Source of the DNA: Branchinecta lynchi
Lineage: Eukaryota > Arthropoda > Branchiopoda > Anostraca > Branchinectidae
Length of the DNA stretch: 64,000 nt
Assembly (NCBI GenBank): GCA_023053575.1
Contig: JAKZAP010000009.1
Location: 18,085,869-18,149,868, forward strand
Direction: 5' to 3'
The stretch's first letter is position 1. The number at the start of each line of letters is the position of its first letter. Shown piece by piece: positions 9,152 to 18,766 of this stretch. The translations under genes and the position numbers were made by a program. The notes beneath the pieces are model-generated. The model saw only the letters and a program-made list of their open reading frames with translations, had not been told where the DNA came from and did no database searches.

Positions 9152-9816
9152 TTTTTTGTTTTCTTAGGATTTTCAGGTAAACAAACTGTAACCGTGCTGT
9201 CAAAAATATCGGTCAAAACACGTAGTTCATCTGGGGTGTTCGTGTTTAGATCAACCAATATATAGCCATAAGGTTTTGAGGTTGCTAACTGATAGCTAGA
9301 CAGAAGGTAACCTTTCTGATATGGAAATATCTGTCTGTTTAATATAATAAGGCTCGAAGAGTCTCTGGGTATCTTCCATATCACAATGTAATTGCAGTTC
9401 AGCTGTAATAACCTCATAGTCTTTGATTGGCTAAAAATTGAATGCGTTATCAGAATAACGTTAATATTTGAGTGATGGGATTTAACTGTGAAAAGCTCGA
9501 TGAACTCTTTCGAATGAGTGTCGATCATTTCTGCTACGTCATCAAGAATCAGTAAAGAATCTTCCTGTAGAGTTTCGAAAAGTGTTGCTAGATCATTTAC
9601 GAAACGGGTATTAGGAAGTTCTTTCTTAATTACTTCATATGCAGGTTGCCAAGAATTGTAAACATAAACAATATTTTTTTCGTTTACTGGAGGACTAATC
9701 AACTTGTCCCTTTGACTGAGAAGTGATCGGACGAATGTAGTTTTCCCACATCCACTACCACCATTGAGAATAAGTCGAAACGGAGAATGGAAGTGGAACC
9801 TGCCTTCTGAACTCAT
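9148..9816 (-). CDS. ATPase: Genome-packaging ATPase (FtsK/HerA superfamily)
   Basis: A 222-aa P-loop ATPase. Walker A is GGSGCGKTT (residues about 19-27). Walker B is LLILDD near 87-92, followed by a conserved acidic/Met helix. A sensor-like strand VILITHS lies near 119-125, and an R/Q-containing C-terminal part follows. In Polintons and related viruses this enzyme translocates the genome into the preformed capsid. Length and motif spacing are normal. Its start (MSSEGRFHF) follows a gap of about 70 nt after the cysteine-rich gene, and its stop overlaps the next start by 4 nt. Intact and likely functional. Confidence 0.93.
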   Translation of the reverse strand: MSSEGRFHFHSPFRLILNGGSGCGKTTFVRSLLSQRDKLISPPVNEKNIVYVYNSWQPAYEVIKKELPNTRFVNDLATLFETLQEDSLLILDDVAEMIDTHSKEFIELFTVKSHHSNINVILITHSIFSQSKTMRLLQLNCNYIVIWKIPRDSSSLIILNRQIFPYQKGYLLSSYQLATSKPYGYILVDLNTNTPDELRVLTDIFDSTVTVCLPENPKKTKK

Positions 9817-9887
9817 TCTATCGAACTAAAGGAGATGTTGAAGAGCAACGTAATTTATTTAACATTAGGTTATACGTAGAAGACATT

Positions 9888-10160
9888 TCATGTACACTTT
9901 TTATCAACCACATCAACACCTGCATTACAAACATCATAAGAATGGCAAAACAAACAAATTGTATTAGATGGAGTGTGAAAAGCGCACTTAGACAAAACAC
10001 AACTGCGACATTGACTGTTAAACATTTCGTGATCAGCACAGCTCGCAATCATGCAAGACTCACATAAGGGATCTTGTCGAATTGGGTTACAAATGTCACA
10101 TTCGTGAGTAGTCACAGTGCGAAAACAGTATCCACACGTAAACATTGCAATCGTATTCAC
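9888..10160 (-). CDS. Cysteine-rich multi-zinc-knuckle protein, unknown
   Basis: A 90-aa protein with 17 cysteines. After an N-terminal C-x2-C unit and CDIC, an 18-residue module is repeated: CESC-x4-C-x2-H, CRSC-x4-C-x2-H, then CLFC-x5-C, which implies several zinc sites. It sits upstream of the ATPase in the same direction and may be the second gene of the minus-strand block. I do not know a named family. A regulatory or host-interaction role is possible but unproven. An overlapping hydrophobic frame (9818-10048) is judged a shadow because the regular Cys/His spacing here is unlikely by chance. Confidence 0.7.
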   Translation of the reverse strand: MNTIAMFTCGYCFRTVTTHECDICNPIRQDPLCESCMIASCADHEMFNSQCRSCVLSKCAFHTPSNTICLFCHSYDVCNAGVDVVDKKCT

Positions 10161-10237
10161 TCCTCTACCACAGTTATGGTACTAACTGAAGCCACTGCAA
10201 AACTCTTGTTATAACCTCTCAGTTCGAACTTGAATAT

Positions 10238-10672
10238 CTATTTATCTTTCTCGTGAAAGTGGATAATTCTTCTATCTTGATCGTTTCGATACGACTCAAA
10301 ATAACTACCAATCATAGCCTCTAGGGTTTTGTCTTCATTCTCGTAAAATCTTTGTGGTAAATACAACTTAAACACATCACCATCCTCGGCAATCAAGGTT
10401 AACAGAACCGTTTTTCCAATTTTATTCTCCTCACGATTGTAACACAAGACTTTATAATATTGTCCTTGCTCAAATGAAGTAATCGAGCGAAACTTCACAC
10501 TTCCCTGACTGTTTAAAATATCCAAACACTGTTTTTTCGTACTCTCCTTTTTTCCACTTGTTTTCTTTCTCGACTGCACCTTTTGCAAATCAGGAAGATC
10601 CGTTACCGCTTCAGAAACCGTTGCAAGCGAAAGCTCTTGACTTTGTGGATATAAATCACTATAAAAATTCAT
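10238..10672 (-). CDS. Small protein, possible OB-fold ssDNA-binding type
   Basis: A 144-aa protein. Residues 1-50 are polar and Lys-rich (SRKKTSGKKESTKK). Residues about 57-120 form an alternating hydrophobic pattern, KFRSITSFEQGQYYKVL, GKTVLLTLIAEDGDVFKLYLPQRFYE. The 'F-x-G-x-Y-x-V ... G-x-x-V-x-L ... LPxRF' pattern recalls short single-stranded-DNA-binding-like proteins seen in arthropod DNA viruses and transposons. By analogy it could protect replication intermediates of the protein-primed polymerase. It is the outermost minus-strand gene, about 80 nt from the cysteine-rich gene. The family call is tentative; that it is a real gene is likely. Confidence 0.6.
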   Translation of the reverse strand: MNFYSDLYPQSQELSLATVSEAVTDLPDLQKVQSRKKTSGKKESTKKQCLDILNSQGSVKFRSITSFEQGQYYKVLCYNREENKIGKTVLLTLIAEDGDVFKLYLPQRFYENEDKTLEAMIGSYFESYRNDQDRRIIHFHEKDK

Positions 10673-11637
10673 TGTTGACTCGGACTGACAATCTTACAAA
10701 CAGGTGGAAAGTATCATCAAATTCTAGGTTTTAATGTGTGACGTCACAATGCTCCTCTTTTAGAGAACAACATTTTCCTATAACGCAGAAATTCGGTCAA
10801 TTTAAGTTGGCGATGCGGAAAACTACATGAACTACTATCGACATTGTTCAATATGATAGATGGCGCTCGTCACACTAACCATACAGATGAGGGTCGAGGT
10901 AGCCAGTCTCACCAAACAATTCATATTCAGCACGCTTGAGAGACTTTAAAGGAACGGCCAGCACGCTTCAGAGACTTTATCTGAATGGCTACATTCACCT
11001 TTTCCTGGGTGGCTTATCCCTATCTACTGTCGCTGTACTGTAAAAAGAGTCAATGTTATCGGGCGATTGAAAAATTACCATCTCCAAGTATGAAGTCTCG
11101 GGAATAAGAAATGGATCGAGCTACTACCAGCCAGCACGTGATACTCTACATTCTTTTGTGGAGGATGAATGAAAAATTGTATATAGTTAATTCTTTAATT
11201 TTATTTACATGCTCCGCTTTTTAAATGACGGGTCAGAAATAAATTACTTACTTACTTTGATCAGTACTAAAAGTACTCACTTACGGTACTAGCTAATTCA
11301 GTAATAATAAGGAAGTTTCTTAGAGGGAAGTGTTTAGCAACCTAATAAATTATTTTCTACTATTAACGAACTTGGCCATTAGTTCGAGAGGCTCTGTCCA
11401 AGATCTCTACAGAGATAAGTATCGGCGACAGGACGAGACAGAATGCATTAATGGAGAATAAGCTCTTGGGAGGGATGGCGGCGAACATTGGTGTGTCTAA
11501 TCGGAAGACTGGCGAAGTTCGCCACCTATGGATCGTCGCTACCTTGGCTGCAGGACGCAATTTGGGTTAACCTCCGAATGGGACAAGGAGCAATTTTGGG
11601 CGTCAGTCCTAGGCTTATGGGATTTAGCTATTTTTTT
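10673..11637. other. Right flank of the Polinton: no gene recognised; short direct repeat
   Basis: A 21-bp direct repeat with one difference (cagcacgcttgagag.. / cagcacgcttcagag..) lies at 10928-10948 and 10959-10979. An open plus-strand frame without an early ATG runs 11373-11570 and ends in TAA. It has a protein-like composition (ALMENKLLGGMAANIGV), but I cannot assign it. No inverted copy of this region was found at the left end of the window, so the element's right terminus is not defined. Confidence 0.5.
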
Positions 11638-13045
11638 GGGATCCCAAAACGTAAGTGGAGGGATACCTATGACATCGCAAAGTTGTCCGTCTGTCCGTCC
11701 GTCCGTCCGTCTGTAAGCACGATAACTCTCGAAGGGAATGAGATATTTTGATGAAACTTGGTGTGAGGGTTCGTTGGGTCGTCGGACCAGTCAAGTTCGT
11801 AGATGGGCTTTGTAGCTCTACATTTAGGGGTGGGGGAGGGGATTCAAATTAAGGGACAAACAAAATATTTTGAAACAGCTAATGTGATAGTCGATTATGG
11901 GGTAAGAAGACATGCTGAACACGATGGTGAAAACCATTTTGTCGTCGGACATGTAGTTCGCCCGGAATCCGGCCAAAACCGGAAAGTTTGTTGAAAGTAC
12001 AAGTTTTATTTGAAGTTGATTAGATGTTCGATTTAGGGGTAGGAAGACATGCTGAAGACGATGGTGAAAATTATTTTCTCGACGGACAAGTATTTCGCCC
12101 GGAAACCGGCCCAAACCGGAAAGTTTGTTGAAAGTAAAAGTTTTATTTGAAATTGATTAGATGTTCGATTTAGGGGTAGGAAGACATGCTGAAGACAATG
12201 GTGAAAACTATTTTCTCGATGGACAACTATTTCGCCCGGAATCCGGCCCAAACCGGAAAGTTTGTTGAAAGTAAAAGTTTTATTTGAAGTTGATTAAATT
12301 TCGATTTAGAGGTAGGGAGACATGCTGACGACGATGGTGAAAACTATTTTCTCGACGGAGAAGTATTTCGACCGGAATCCGGCCCAAACCGGAAAGTTTG
12401 TCAAAATTAAAAGTTTTGTTTGGAGTTGATTAGATGTTTGATTTAGGGCAAGAAGACATGCTGAACACTTATGTGAAAACAAGTTTCTACCCGGACACGT
12501 AGTTCGTCCGGAATCCGGCCAAAACCGGAAAACTGTTGGAAGTCAAAGTTTTATTTCTAGTTGATTAGATAAGCGATTTAGGGGTAAGAAGAGATGCTGA
12601 GTCCCTGTGTGACAATCGTATTTTACCCGGACATATAGTTCGACCGGAATCCGGCTGGAATCGGAAAATTTGTTATAAGCTAAATTTCTATTTGAAGTTG
12701 ATTAGATGTTCATTACTGGGGAAAGAAGATACCCTGATTTCGTCTTTGAGCTTTCTTTTTTCGCCGCACAAGTAGTTCTGGAGTTCGGCCGGAACCGGGA
12801 AATTGGCAGAAGTGGCAGGAAGTTTTCGTCAAAACAGATATGACTTATAGGGGTAAACACACATGCTGAATCCAAATCTGAACTTGGTTTTCTCAGGTGA
12901 TTAGCTATTTGGCCTTAATCTGTTTCTGAATTTTAATTGTAAAAATGTTCAAGGAGTCTGGCGAAGACTGGATCTGGCTAAGACAAGACCCAGTTGTCTG
13001 GATCAGATATTGAATTTTTGGGATCCCATCGGAACCTTTGGTCTT
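11638..13045 (+). mobile_element. Tandem-unit repeat element (~137-bp units), copy 1
   Basis: It begins 'gggatcccaaaacgtaag', then a GTCC/GTCT microsatellite (11685-11715) and a 'gatgaaacttgg' box. At least six degenerate units of 135-138 bp follow, 11880-12830. Each unit has 'gaagacatgctga', 'ccggaatccggc', 'ccggaaagtttgtt' and 'aaagttttattt'. The right end is 'tttttgggatcccatcg..acctttggtcttgt'. A second copy in opposite orientation at 15690-16560 shares the same order and both ends, so the block behaves as one mobile unit. No coding capacity is seen. Confidence 0.75.
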
Positions 13046-13696
13046 GTTTCATTGTACACCTTAAAAGTAAAGTCGTTGCTCTGCATTGTGCCTTTCGAAC
13101 CTTCGTATCCGGCAAAAAATATGAACAACGACGAAAAATCAAGGTTGGGCCGTGCCCGCCCCTTGGTTTTGATGAGAAACACGGAAAAGTGTCATAACGG
13201 GTAACTCTGACCATTGAGCTCCCAGGAAGCAATACGCGGGAGCCTGATACACCTCGAAATGAGCCGAACATGTGAAATCCGAAAATCAGCGTAGTGTCGT
13301 TAAGGTGTATGAAACTGAATAGGAAACTCGATGGCACGAATAAGGATGTACACTGAAGCAATAATCCTAAGTAAGACAGGTCCGTTCCCAGATCTGAGAT
13401 TCGACCCTCATGCAAACCCATCGTCTATTGCGAGTCATCGGCATCTGGGAATGGAAAAATTAAGTACGCAATTGAAATGAAAATAATTGAAATACAAAAA
13501 AAGCTTTTCGTGTCTACAATAGAAATGAGAGCAGACGTTTTACCGGATAGAAGGTGAAGGGCGGCTCTTACTTTTGTCCTATGTGTGGTAGAGATGACAA
13601 GAGTGAGATTTTTTTATTATCTAAAGATGATGAATAGGCGATAAATTTGGGACAAGGTTCGTGGATTAATATGGACTACTACTGGTAATTAGTGTC
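13046..13696. other. No gene recognised
   Basis: Unassigned sequence between the tandem-unit element and a hAT-type MITE. The open frames on both strands here overlap each other and lack family features. Confidence 0.4.
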
Positions 13697-13865
13697 CGAG
13701 GCCGTATCTAGGGGGGGGGGGTAGGGGGTTGAACCCCCCGAAACATACAAAAGTACTCATTTGTATAGGCTTTTTCCTCTGCTTTATGTCTTTTTGTCCG
13801 ACCGGCAGGCAACCCCCCCCTCCCCCCCAAAAAAAAAAAAAAAAAAATTCCTGGATACGGGCCTG
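13697..13865. mobile_element. hAT-type MITE, 'CAGGCCCGTATCCAGG' family, copy 1
   Basis: A 169-bp element. The terminal inverted repeats match CAGGCCCGTATCCAGG (left end degenerate), with long G and C/A tracts just inside them. It is flanked by a perfect 8-bp duplication ttagtgtc (13689-13696 and 13866-13873). Eight-bp duplications and CAG-starting ends are hallmarks of hAT transposons. Other copies lie at 26889, 32670 and 62710. Confidence 0.85.
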
Positions 13866-14875
13866 TTAGTGTCTATTTAGTATTTTCTGTTGCCATTGCC
13901 GTATAACTTTTTGTGCATAGCAGAGTGTGTATAACCTGTTTGCAAGTTGACATTCATAAAGTGTCATTGATAATTATTCACAGACAATATATGTACTATA
14001 AAGTTCATGAAAGGAATATGACAATTATTCTGGCATCGTGGTATCGATAGAAAAGAGTGAGTGCATATGCAATTTCATCTTTGTTTATGGCACTTTTATG
14101 AACAGTGATGTTGACAAATAGAGAGTGCCACTCGTTTTAAGCAGAGGCAGCGGATTCTAGTCCATCTTTTGAGGCAACGTAGACTGTAAGCTCGTTCGTC
14201 CGCTTGGTAACTCGTGATGCGGAAATTCATAAGAACCCTAAGTATGAGTGCAGTAATTGACTGACCTAAACTTTTATTAGTTTTTTGGAAACTGCGATAC
14301 AACTTTTAATGGTAGGAGGGGCAGCATAAAAATTCGAAGCTACAGTTTAGTATTTGACGTACCAAAACTCTTCTAACTTTTTCTTTTTCCTAAACTTCAA
14401 GGCAACTTTTGGCATACCCGTGACAAAGTACCGGACATTGACATGATCTCGGCTTGAATCTGCTGCTTAATCGTCCAATGGCAAACAAGCAATAGTGTTC
14501 GTTTTGCTAAAGCGTTCATCCCATTCCTGTAAATCCTGAAGTTTGTTCCCAGCGCCAAAGCTTTATGACCTTAACTTTTGTTATTTACGATATAGAGCGC
14601 CGTATCCCTTTCTATCCCAGAAATGGGATGTCCGGCTTACTTTGAGAGAAATTTGGATTGTGTCATAGCAGACTAGCGTGTTAGCTGTATAGCATATTTT
14701 ACCGAAAGACTAGATCTCTTTTGGCTCGCCCCGTGTCGACCAAGGTCTGTCGCTATCACCTATTAAGTTTCACTTGAATCAGAGCATATCCAGGGAAAGT
14801 CCGGCCCCCTTCCAACTCCCCCACTTAAATATTCTTTGAGCCCAAGCTGACTTTGAAACATTTATTTAAACAGTT
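13866..14875. other. No gene recognised
   Basis: Unassigned AT-rich DNA. Its last 40 bp (from about 14838) carry 'tattctttgagcccaagctg', which also precedes the related repeat at 49300. Confidence 0.4.
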
Positions 14876-15128
14876 TTTACAACGGATACGTCAGCTATGA
14901 TTCTTCGTCAGCGATATTTCGGCCCTTTTTGGCCAGGGTCCTCGTCAGGCTGTCAACCCTCTGGTTCAACTTCGGGGAAGGAAACAAACCTGTAATAATC
15001 CAGGTTTTTGGATTATTACAACTTTGTTTCCTTCCCCAAAAGATTGACAGCCTGACGAGGACCCTTGCCAAGAAGGGCCGAAATATCGCTGATGAAGAAT
15101 CATAGCTGACGTATCCGTTGTAAACATT
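14876..15128. mobile_element. Fold-back (palindromic) repeat with hammerhead-like cores in both arms
   Basis: Two arms of about 120 bp (14876-15001 and 15010-15128) are reverse complements with few differences, around a spacer of about 8 bp. The right arm lacks about 14 bp present in the left. Each arm carries CTGACGA, an imperfect stem with CCCTT/AAGGG, then GAAA: minus strand 14927-14948, plus strand 15052-15083. Single copies of the arm occur at 49085-49207 and 49345-49460. The fold-back therefore arose by two opposed insertions or by an inverted duplication. Confidence 0.8.
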
Positions 15129-15689
15129 GTTTGAATAAATCCCCCACTTAGGTCAGATCAGAACCCAATATGTAATGTAATGTTTATTTTCACCCATCGT
15201 ACAGGAAAGAGAAATGATGGAGTATAAAAAAGTAGAAAAAACAGAAAAAAAGAAATCACACTTATAATTTAAAAAAAAAATGTCAAGGCGTGTAGAGCAC
15301 ACGGCTTTTGCTCCATCGCAATCCTTTCTTTTGGTTGATATCGATCGGTGTGTCACATAGTTTCAAGGACCCCCCTCAAATGCCCTCCACCGTGCACATA
15401 TAAATATATATCTAGTGCATCTGCCCTTTCAACCCATCAAGTCTCACTGGAGTCGGGTTAGCTGTTTGCAACTTACTCACTCCGCCCACACTTGGGATAG
15501 GATCCGATAAGGGAGGCTTCCTGGAGCAATAGTTGCGTTTTTGCAGATACCATGGTATCTGTTACCACGCTAACTGGATCTGTAATTAGTTGCTTTGCAG
15601 TTACCGTGGTGTCTGATATACGGTTGCTCTGCAAAAACAACAATTACCGAAATGGCGCTTTTCGAAGTCATCGCAAAAGTACAAGACCA

Positions 15690-16560
15690 AAGGTTTCGAT
15701 GGGATCCCAAAAATTTAATATTTACAGACAATCGGGTCTTGTAGCGGTCCAGTGGTAATTATCGGAGAAGACGAAGTTCAAATATGGATTCAGCATGTGA
15801 GTTTACCCATATAGCCTGCGTCATGTCTACTCTGAAGAAAGTTCCTGACTTTCTTCTGCCAAATTTCCGGTTTAAGCCGGATTCCGGGCGAACTACTTGT
15901 CTTGCAAAAAATTGAAGTTCCAGAACAGATTCAGTGTATCTCCTTACCCCTATGTCGAACCTAATCAACTTCAGGTTAAAACTTCAACTTTTAACATATT
16001 TTCCGATTTCAGCAGGGTTCGTGGCTAACTGTGTGTCCAGGAATCTTTATTTTCGACAAACTTTCCGGTTTTCGCCGCATTCCGGCCGATCTACTTATCC
16101 GACGAGAAAATCATTTTCATATTCTGATTCAGTATGTCTCCTTACCCCTAAATCGGATATATAATCAACTTCAGATATAAGTTTTACTTTTAACAAACTT
16201 TCCGGTTTTAGCCGGATTCCGGGTGAAGTACTTGTCCGGTAAGAAAATGGTTTTCATGTTCGTGTTCAGCATGTCTTCCTACCGCTTAATTAACTATCTC
16301 ATTAGCTTCTAAAAAATATTTTGTTCGCCCCTTAATTTGAAACCGCTCCCCCTCCCCTAAGGATGCAGCTATCGGGCCCATCTACGAACTCGACCTTTCA
16401 GTTGACTCGAAAGAGTCCTCACACCAAGTTTCATCGAAATATCTCATTCCCTTCGAGAGTCATCGTGCTGACAGACGGACGGACGGACAGACGGGCAACT
16501 TTTGCGATGTCATAGGTATCCCTCCACTTAAGTTTTGGGATCTCAAAAACAGATCTTCAG
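15690..16560 (-). mobile_element. Tandem-unit repeat element, copy 2 (inverted)
   Basis: Reverse-orientation copy of the 11638-13045 element. It opens with 'acaagaccaaaggtttcgatgggatccc', has about four units of the same ~137-bp repeat, the 'tttcatcgaaatatctcattc' box, a GACG/GACA microsatellite near 16475-16495, and 'ctccacttaagttttgggatc' at the far end. The shared ends support a discrete mobile unit. Confidence 0.75.
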
Positions 16561-16750
16561 TCACATCACTAACTGCTAAACTTCTTTCTCACCAATCTGA
16601 CAAAATTTGATGAAAGTGGGATGATTTTCAGATACCACGACCAGTTACCACGGTCGGACCGTAGTATCTCAATATCATATATCACGCCATCTGGCCAGAT
16701 ACCACGATAACTGCAAAAACGCCTTTTAACCGTGGTATCATATTTATTTT

Positions 16751-17180
16751 AAGTCGGGGTTATCTCCAGAAGAATTGAAATGTTTAATTAGTCTGAGAGG
16801 AGATTGTTTGCCTTTTGGCCAAAGAAGAAAATATATTGGGAAAATTAGAGTTTCGTCTGGTCCTTATGTCTGCCCTTTGTGCGGGATGATTGATGAAGAT
16901 GTAGAGCATTTTATTTGTGATTGTGAGGGTTTAAGGTATCTAAGGGAGGAAATTTTTAGGTTGGGTTTTTTCTCGAGGGAGGAACTTGTTAGAAAATTAA
17001 AAAGTAAACATTTTGGGGATTTAAAGAGATTTGGAAGATTCCTTCGGATCGCTCTGTCATATCGGGAAGGTTTTTTGTAGGTTTGTTATTGTTGTTGTTT
17101 TGTTGTTATTATTTTGTATTTGCCATGGCCCTTGTGGCTTTTTAGCGCAAATAAATCTATCTATCTATCTATCTATCTAT
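16751..17180 (+). pseudogene. 5'-truncated LINE, reverse-transcriptase C-terminal end with CCHC knuckle
   Basis: An open reading end of about 110 codons (to 17080) with a knuckle C-x2-C-x8-H (CPLCGMIDEDVEHFICDC), typical of the C-terminus of LINE proteins. After the stop come a short 3' UTR and 'ggcccttgtggc', AATAAA and an (ATCT)n tail near 17155-17180. A microsatellite tail is usual for some LINE 3' ends. Everything upstream of 16751 is missing, so the copy is dead on arrival. Relatives lie at 25262-25650 and 50174-50720. Confidence 0.8.
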
Positions 17181-17667
17181 GCCACGATAAAACACGACTT
17201 TAGACCGTGATCTGCAAAAACGCAACTAATGTGTCGGGTCTTGCTTGTGCGTGCCAAGTTTCATCGTCCTAGCTTGTGTGGAAGGGCCGGAGTTGGACAG
17301 GGGGCCAGACCAGCAGAGGCCACAAGTTTGAGCCGAAGGCTGAAAGTCCTTACGATTTTCCTTTCTGGGTGTACGATTCACTTCTCCGCACTAAGGTTTT
17401 TGCAGGTATTTGTTTTATCATTGACAACAAATATGGTTTCCTTGAGATAATGGCTCGGACAGTTGCGGACATACTTATTTGAAATGCGAATTTCATGATG
17501 ACGATCTGTAGGTGTCCCGTAGGTTGGGGTCGCCGTAATTACCTACACTGTCTGATAACGGATAAGACATGGTCTTGCCTCCCTGTGGTAATTGTTAACG
17601 TTGATTGCCGAGAAATTTTCTGTTATGACCCTTTGGAGTGTTATGTATGCGAAAATGTAACTTTAAT

Positions 17668-18017
17668 GGGCCGCTCGCACTATTTACTATTCAACTTACA
17701 GTATTTTAAAATTTTTGAATATTACTAGGCTGTGCTTTCAGTAAATAGCCCACGGTTTTGGCTATTTTAAGCCTTTCCCGAAACCCGTTGACTTACAGCG
17801 AAAACAGGGAAACCGGTTTCTCTGATGGAAAAACTTCTCACAGACAACCGTCAACAGCATGATGCACGTCGAAGGTAGCAAAAAACGACAAGGAAAATCA
17901 GTGTAGTTTTGTAACAGAGATTAGAACGTACCGTACGGAATTGGGGTCTCCGGGTTTAGAAATATATGGAGTGATTATGGAAGTAGGTTGAGTTAATATT
18001 ATAGGTAAGGCAGGTCC
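17668..18017. repeat. MITE-like dispersed repeat (CTCGCAC...GGTCC family), copy 1
   Basis: It shares long stretches with 56531-56905: 'ctcgcactatttact', 'gaaacccgttgac', 'ggtctccgggttta' and 'gtgattatggaagtaggtt'. A weaker copy is at 24841-25198. The ends resemble AAAGGACC inverted repeats, but this copy's ends are worn and no duplication is clear. Confidence 0.6.
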
Positions 18018-18432
18018 TTCAAAAGGGTCATAACAGGTATATTCGCATACCGTAGACTGAGTCAGTGGGCCGGTTGTTGATTGTGTCTTTCGGGGTGTGC
18101 TTATTTATTGGCGGGTGGGTGGGGGTTAATCAACTGTTACACCGGAGTGGGAGCCTTGGGATCATCCCTCATAGATGTCAGCTCAATTCTTTCGGGAAAA
18201 TACAGTCGTCCCGAAAGAAATCATCGCGATCCACTTCACGTCTGGCCTCCTTGGAACAATTCAAGCTAAGCGGGCTCCACAGAGCTATAACGCATTCGTC
18301 ATTTTTTTTTTTTTTTTTTTTGAATGAACGAAGGGTTTATTAAAAAAAAATGGAATCTTCAATGCCCAGAGGCGAACCTGTAAGAGCAGACAGATCATCA
18401 GTAGGGTTTAGTGGTGTCATGATGTTTGAGGG

Positions 18433-18766
18433 CAGAGCAAAATAACACTAGAGTTTAGCGCCAAGACTTGAAAAAAGTGACACACACTCGAACAGCAGCA
18501 ACACTAGCATCACTTATGCTCAATCAGTCGTGCACCAGCGCTGGCTCTAATAACTTCATATTCGAGCAGAGCAAAAAAAAAGATACAACCTCCCAGTTTC
18601 CTCGATGGGTGTAGACGGAATCTTAGCTTTACTAGAAATTTCTAAACCCGCAAGTTTGTTTCGTTTAAATGCCGCACGCGCATTGGGCGGCGCTATGAGT
18701 ATAGCCCGTTTGCGAAGCAAGGAAAGCACAGGTCTTGACGCTACTTCCTTGTGTTATTTTGCTCTG
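18433..18766. mobile_element. hAT-type MITE, 'CAGAGCAAAATAACACTAG' family, copy 1
   Basis: A 334-bp element with ~34-bp terminal inverted repeats (CAGAGCAAAATAACACTAG... with GCGCCAAGAC at the inner end). It is flanked by the perfect 8-bp duplication tttgaggg (18425-18432 and 18767-18774). The open frames inside it are not genes. A second copy is at 34633-35010. Confidence 0.9.

Larger units (their letters stand above)
1293..10672. mobile_element. Maverick/Polinton (adintovirus-like) element, core coding region
   Basis: One region carries family B polymerase, chromodomain integrase, packaging ATPase, adenovirus-type protease, major and minor capsid proteins and several conserved small Polinton proteins. 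This combination is diagnostic of Maverick/Polinton elements, self-synthesising transposons that are also regarded as integrated adintovirus-like genomes. The polymerase is on the plus strand and all virion, packaging and integration genes are on the minus strand, tail to tail. Every minus-strand frame is open, which suggests a recent or still functional insertion, but the polymerase N-terminus is not visible. The limits given are those of the coding core. The true termini and the expected short target duplication were not found. Confidence 0.95.
15532..17226. mobile_element. Tc1/mariner-like inverted-repeat element with nested insertions
   Basis: The outer ends are GTTGCGTTTTTGCAGAT at left and its complement at right, and both are flanked by TA (15530-15531 and 17227-17228). 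Inside are inverted 'ataccacgg/ccgtggtat' boxes, then the minus-orientation tandem-unit element (15690-16560) and a LINE 3' end (16751-17180). No transposase is visible; it is a non-autonomous element enlarged by later insertions. A short relative lies at 46993-47286. Confidence 0.7.

Noticed and set aside
9818..10048. 76-codon hydrophobic open frame on the minus strand
   Set aside because: It overlaps the cysteine-rich gene in another frame; the regular Cys/His spacing there is better evidence than hydrophobicity here.
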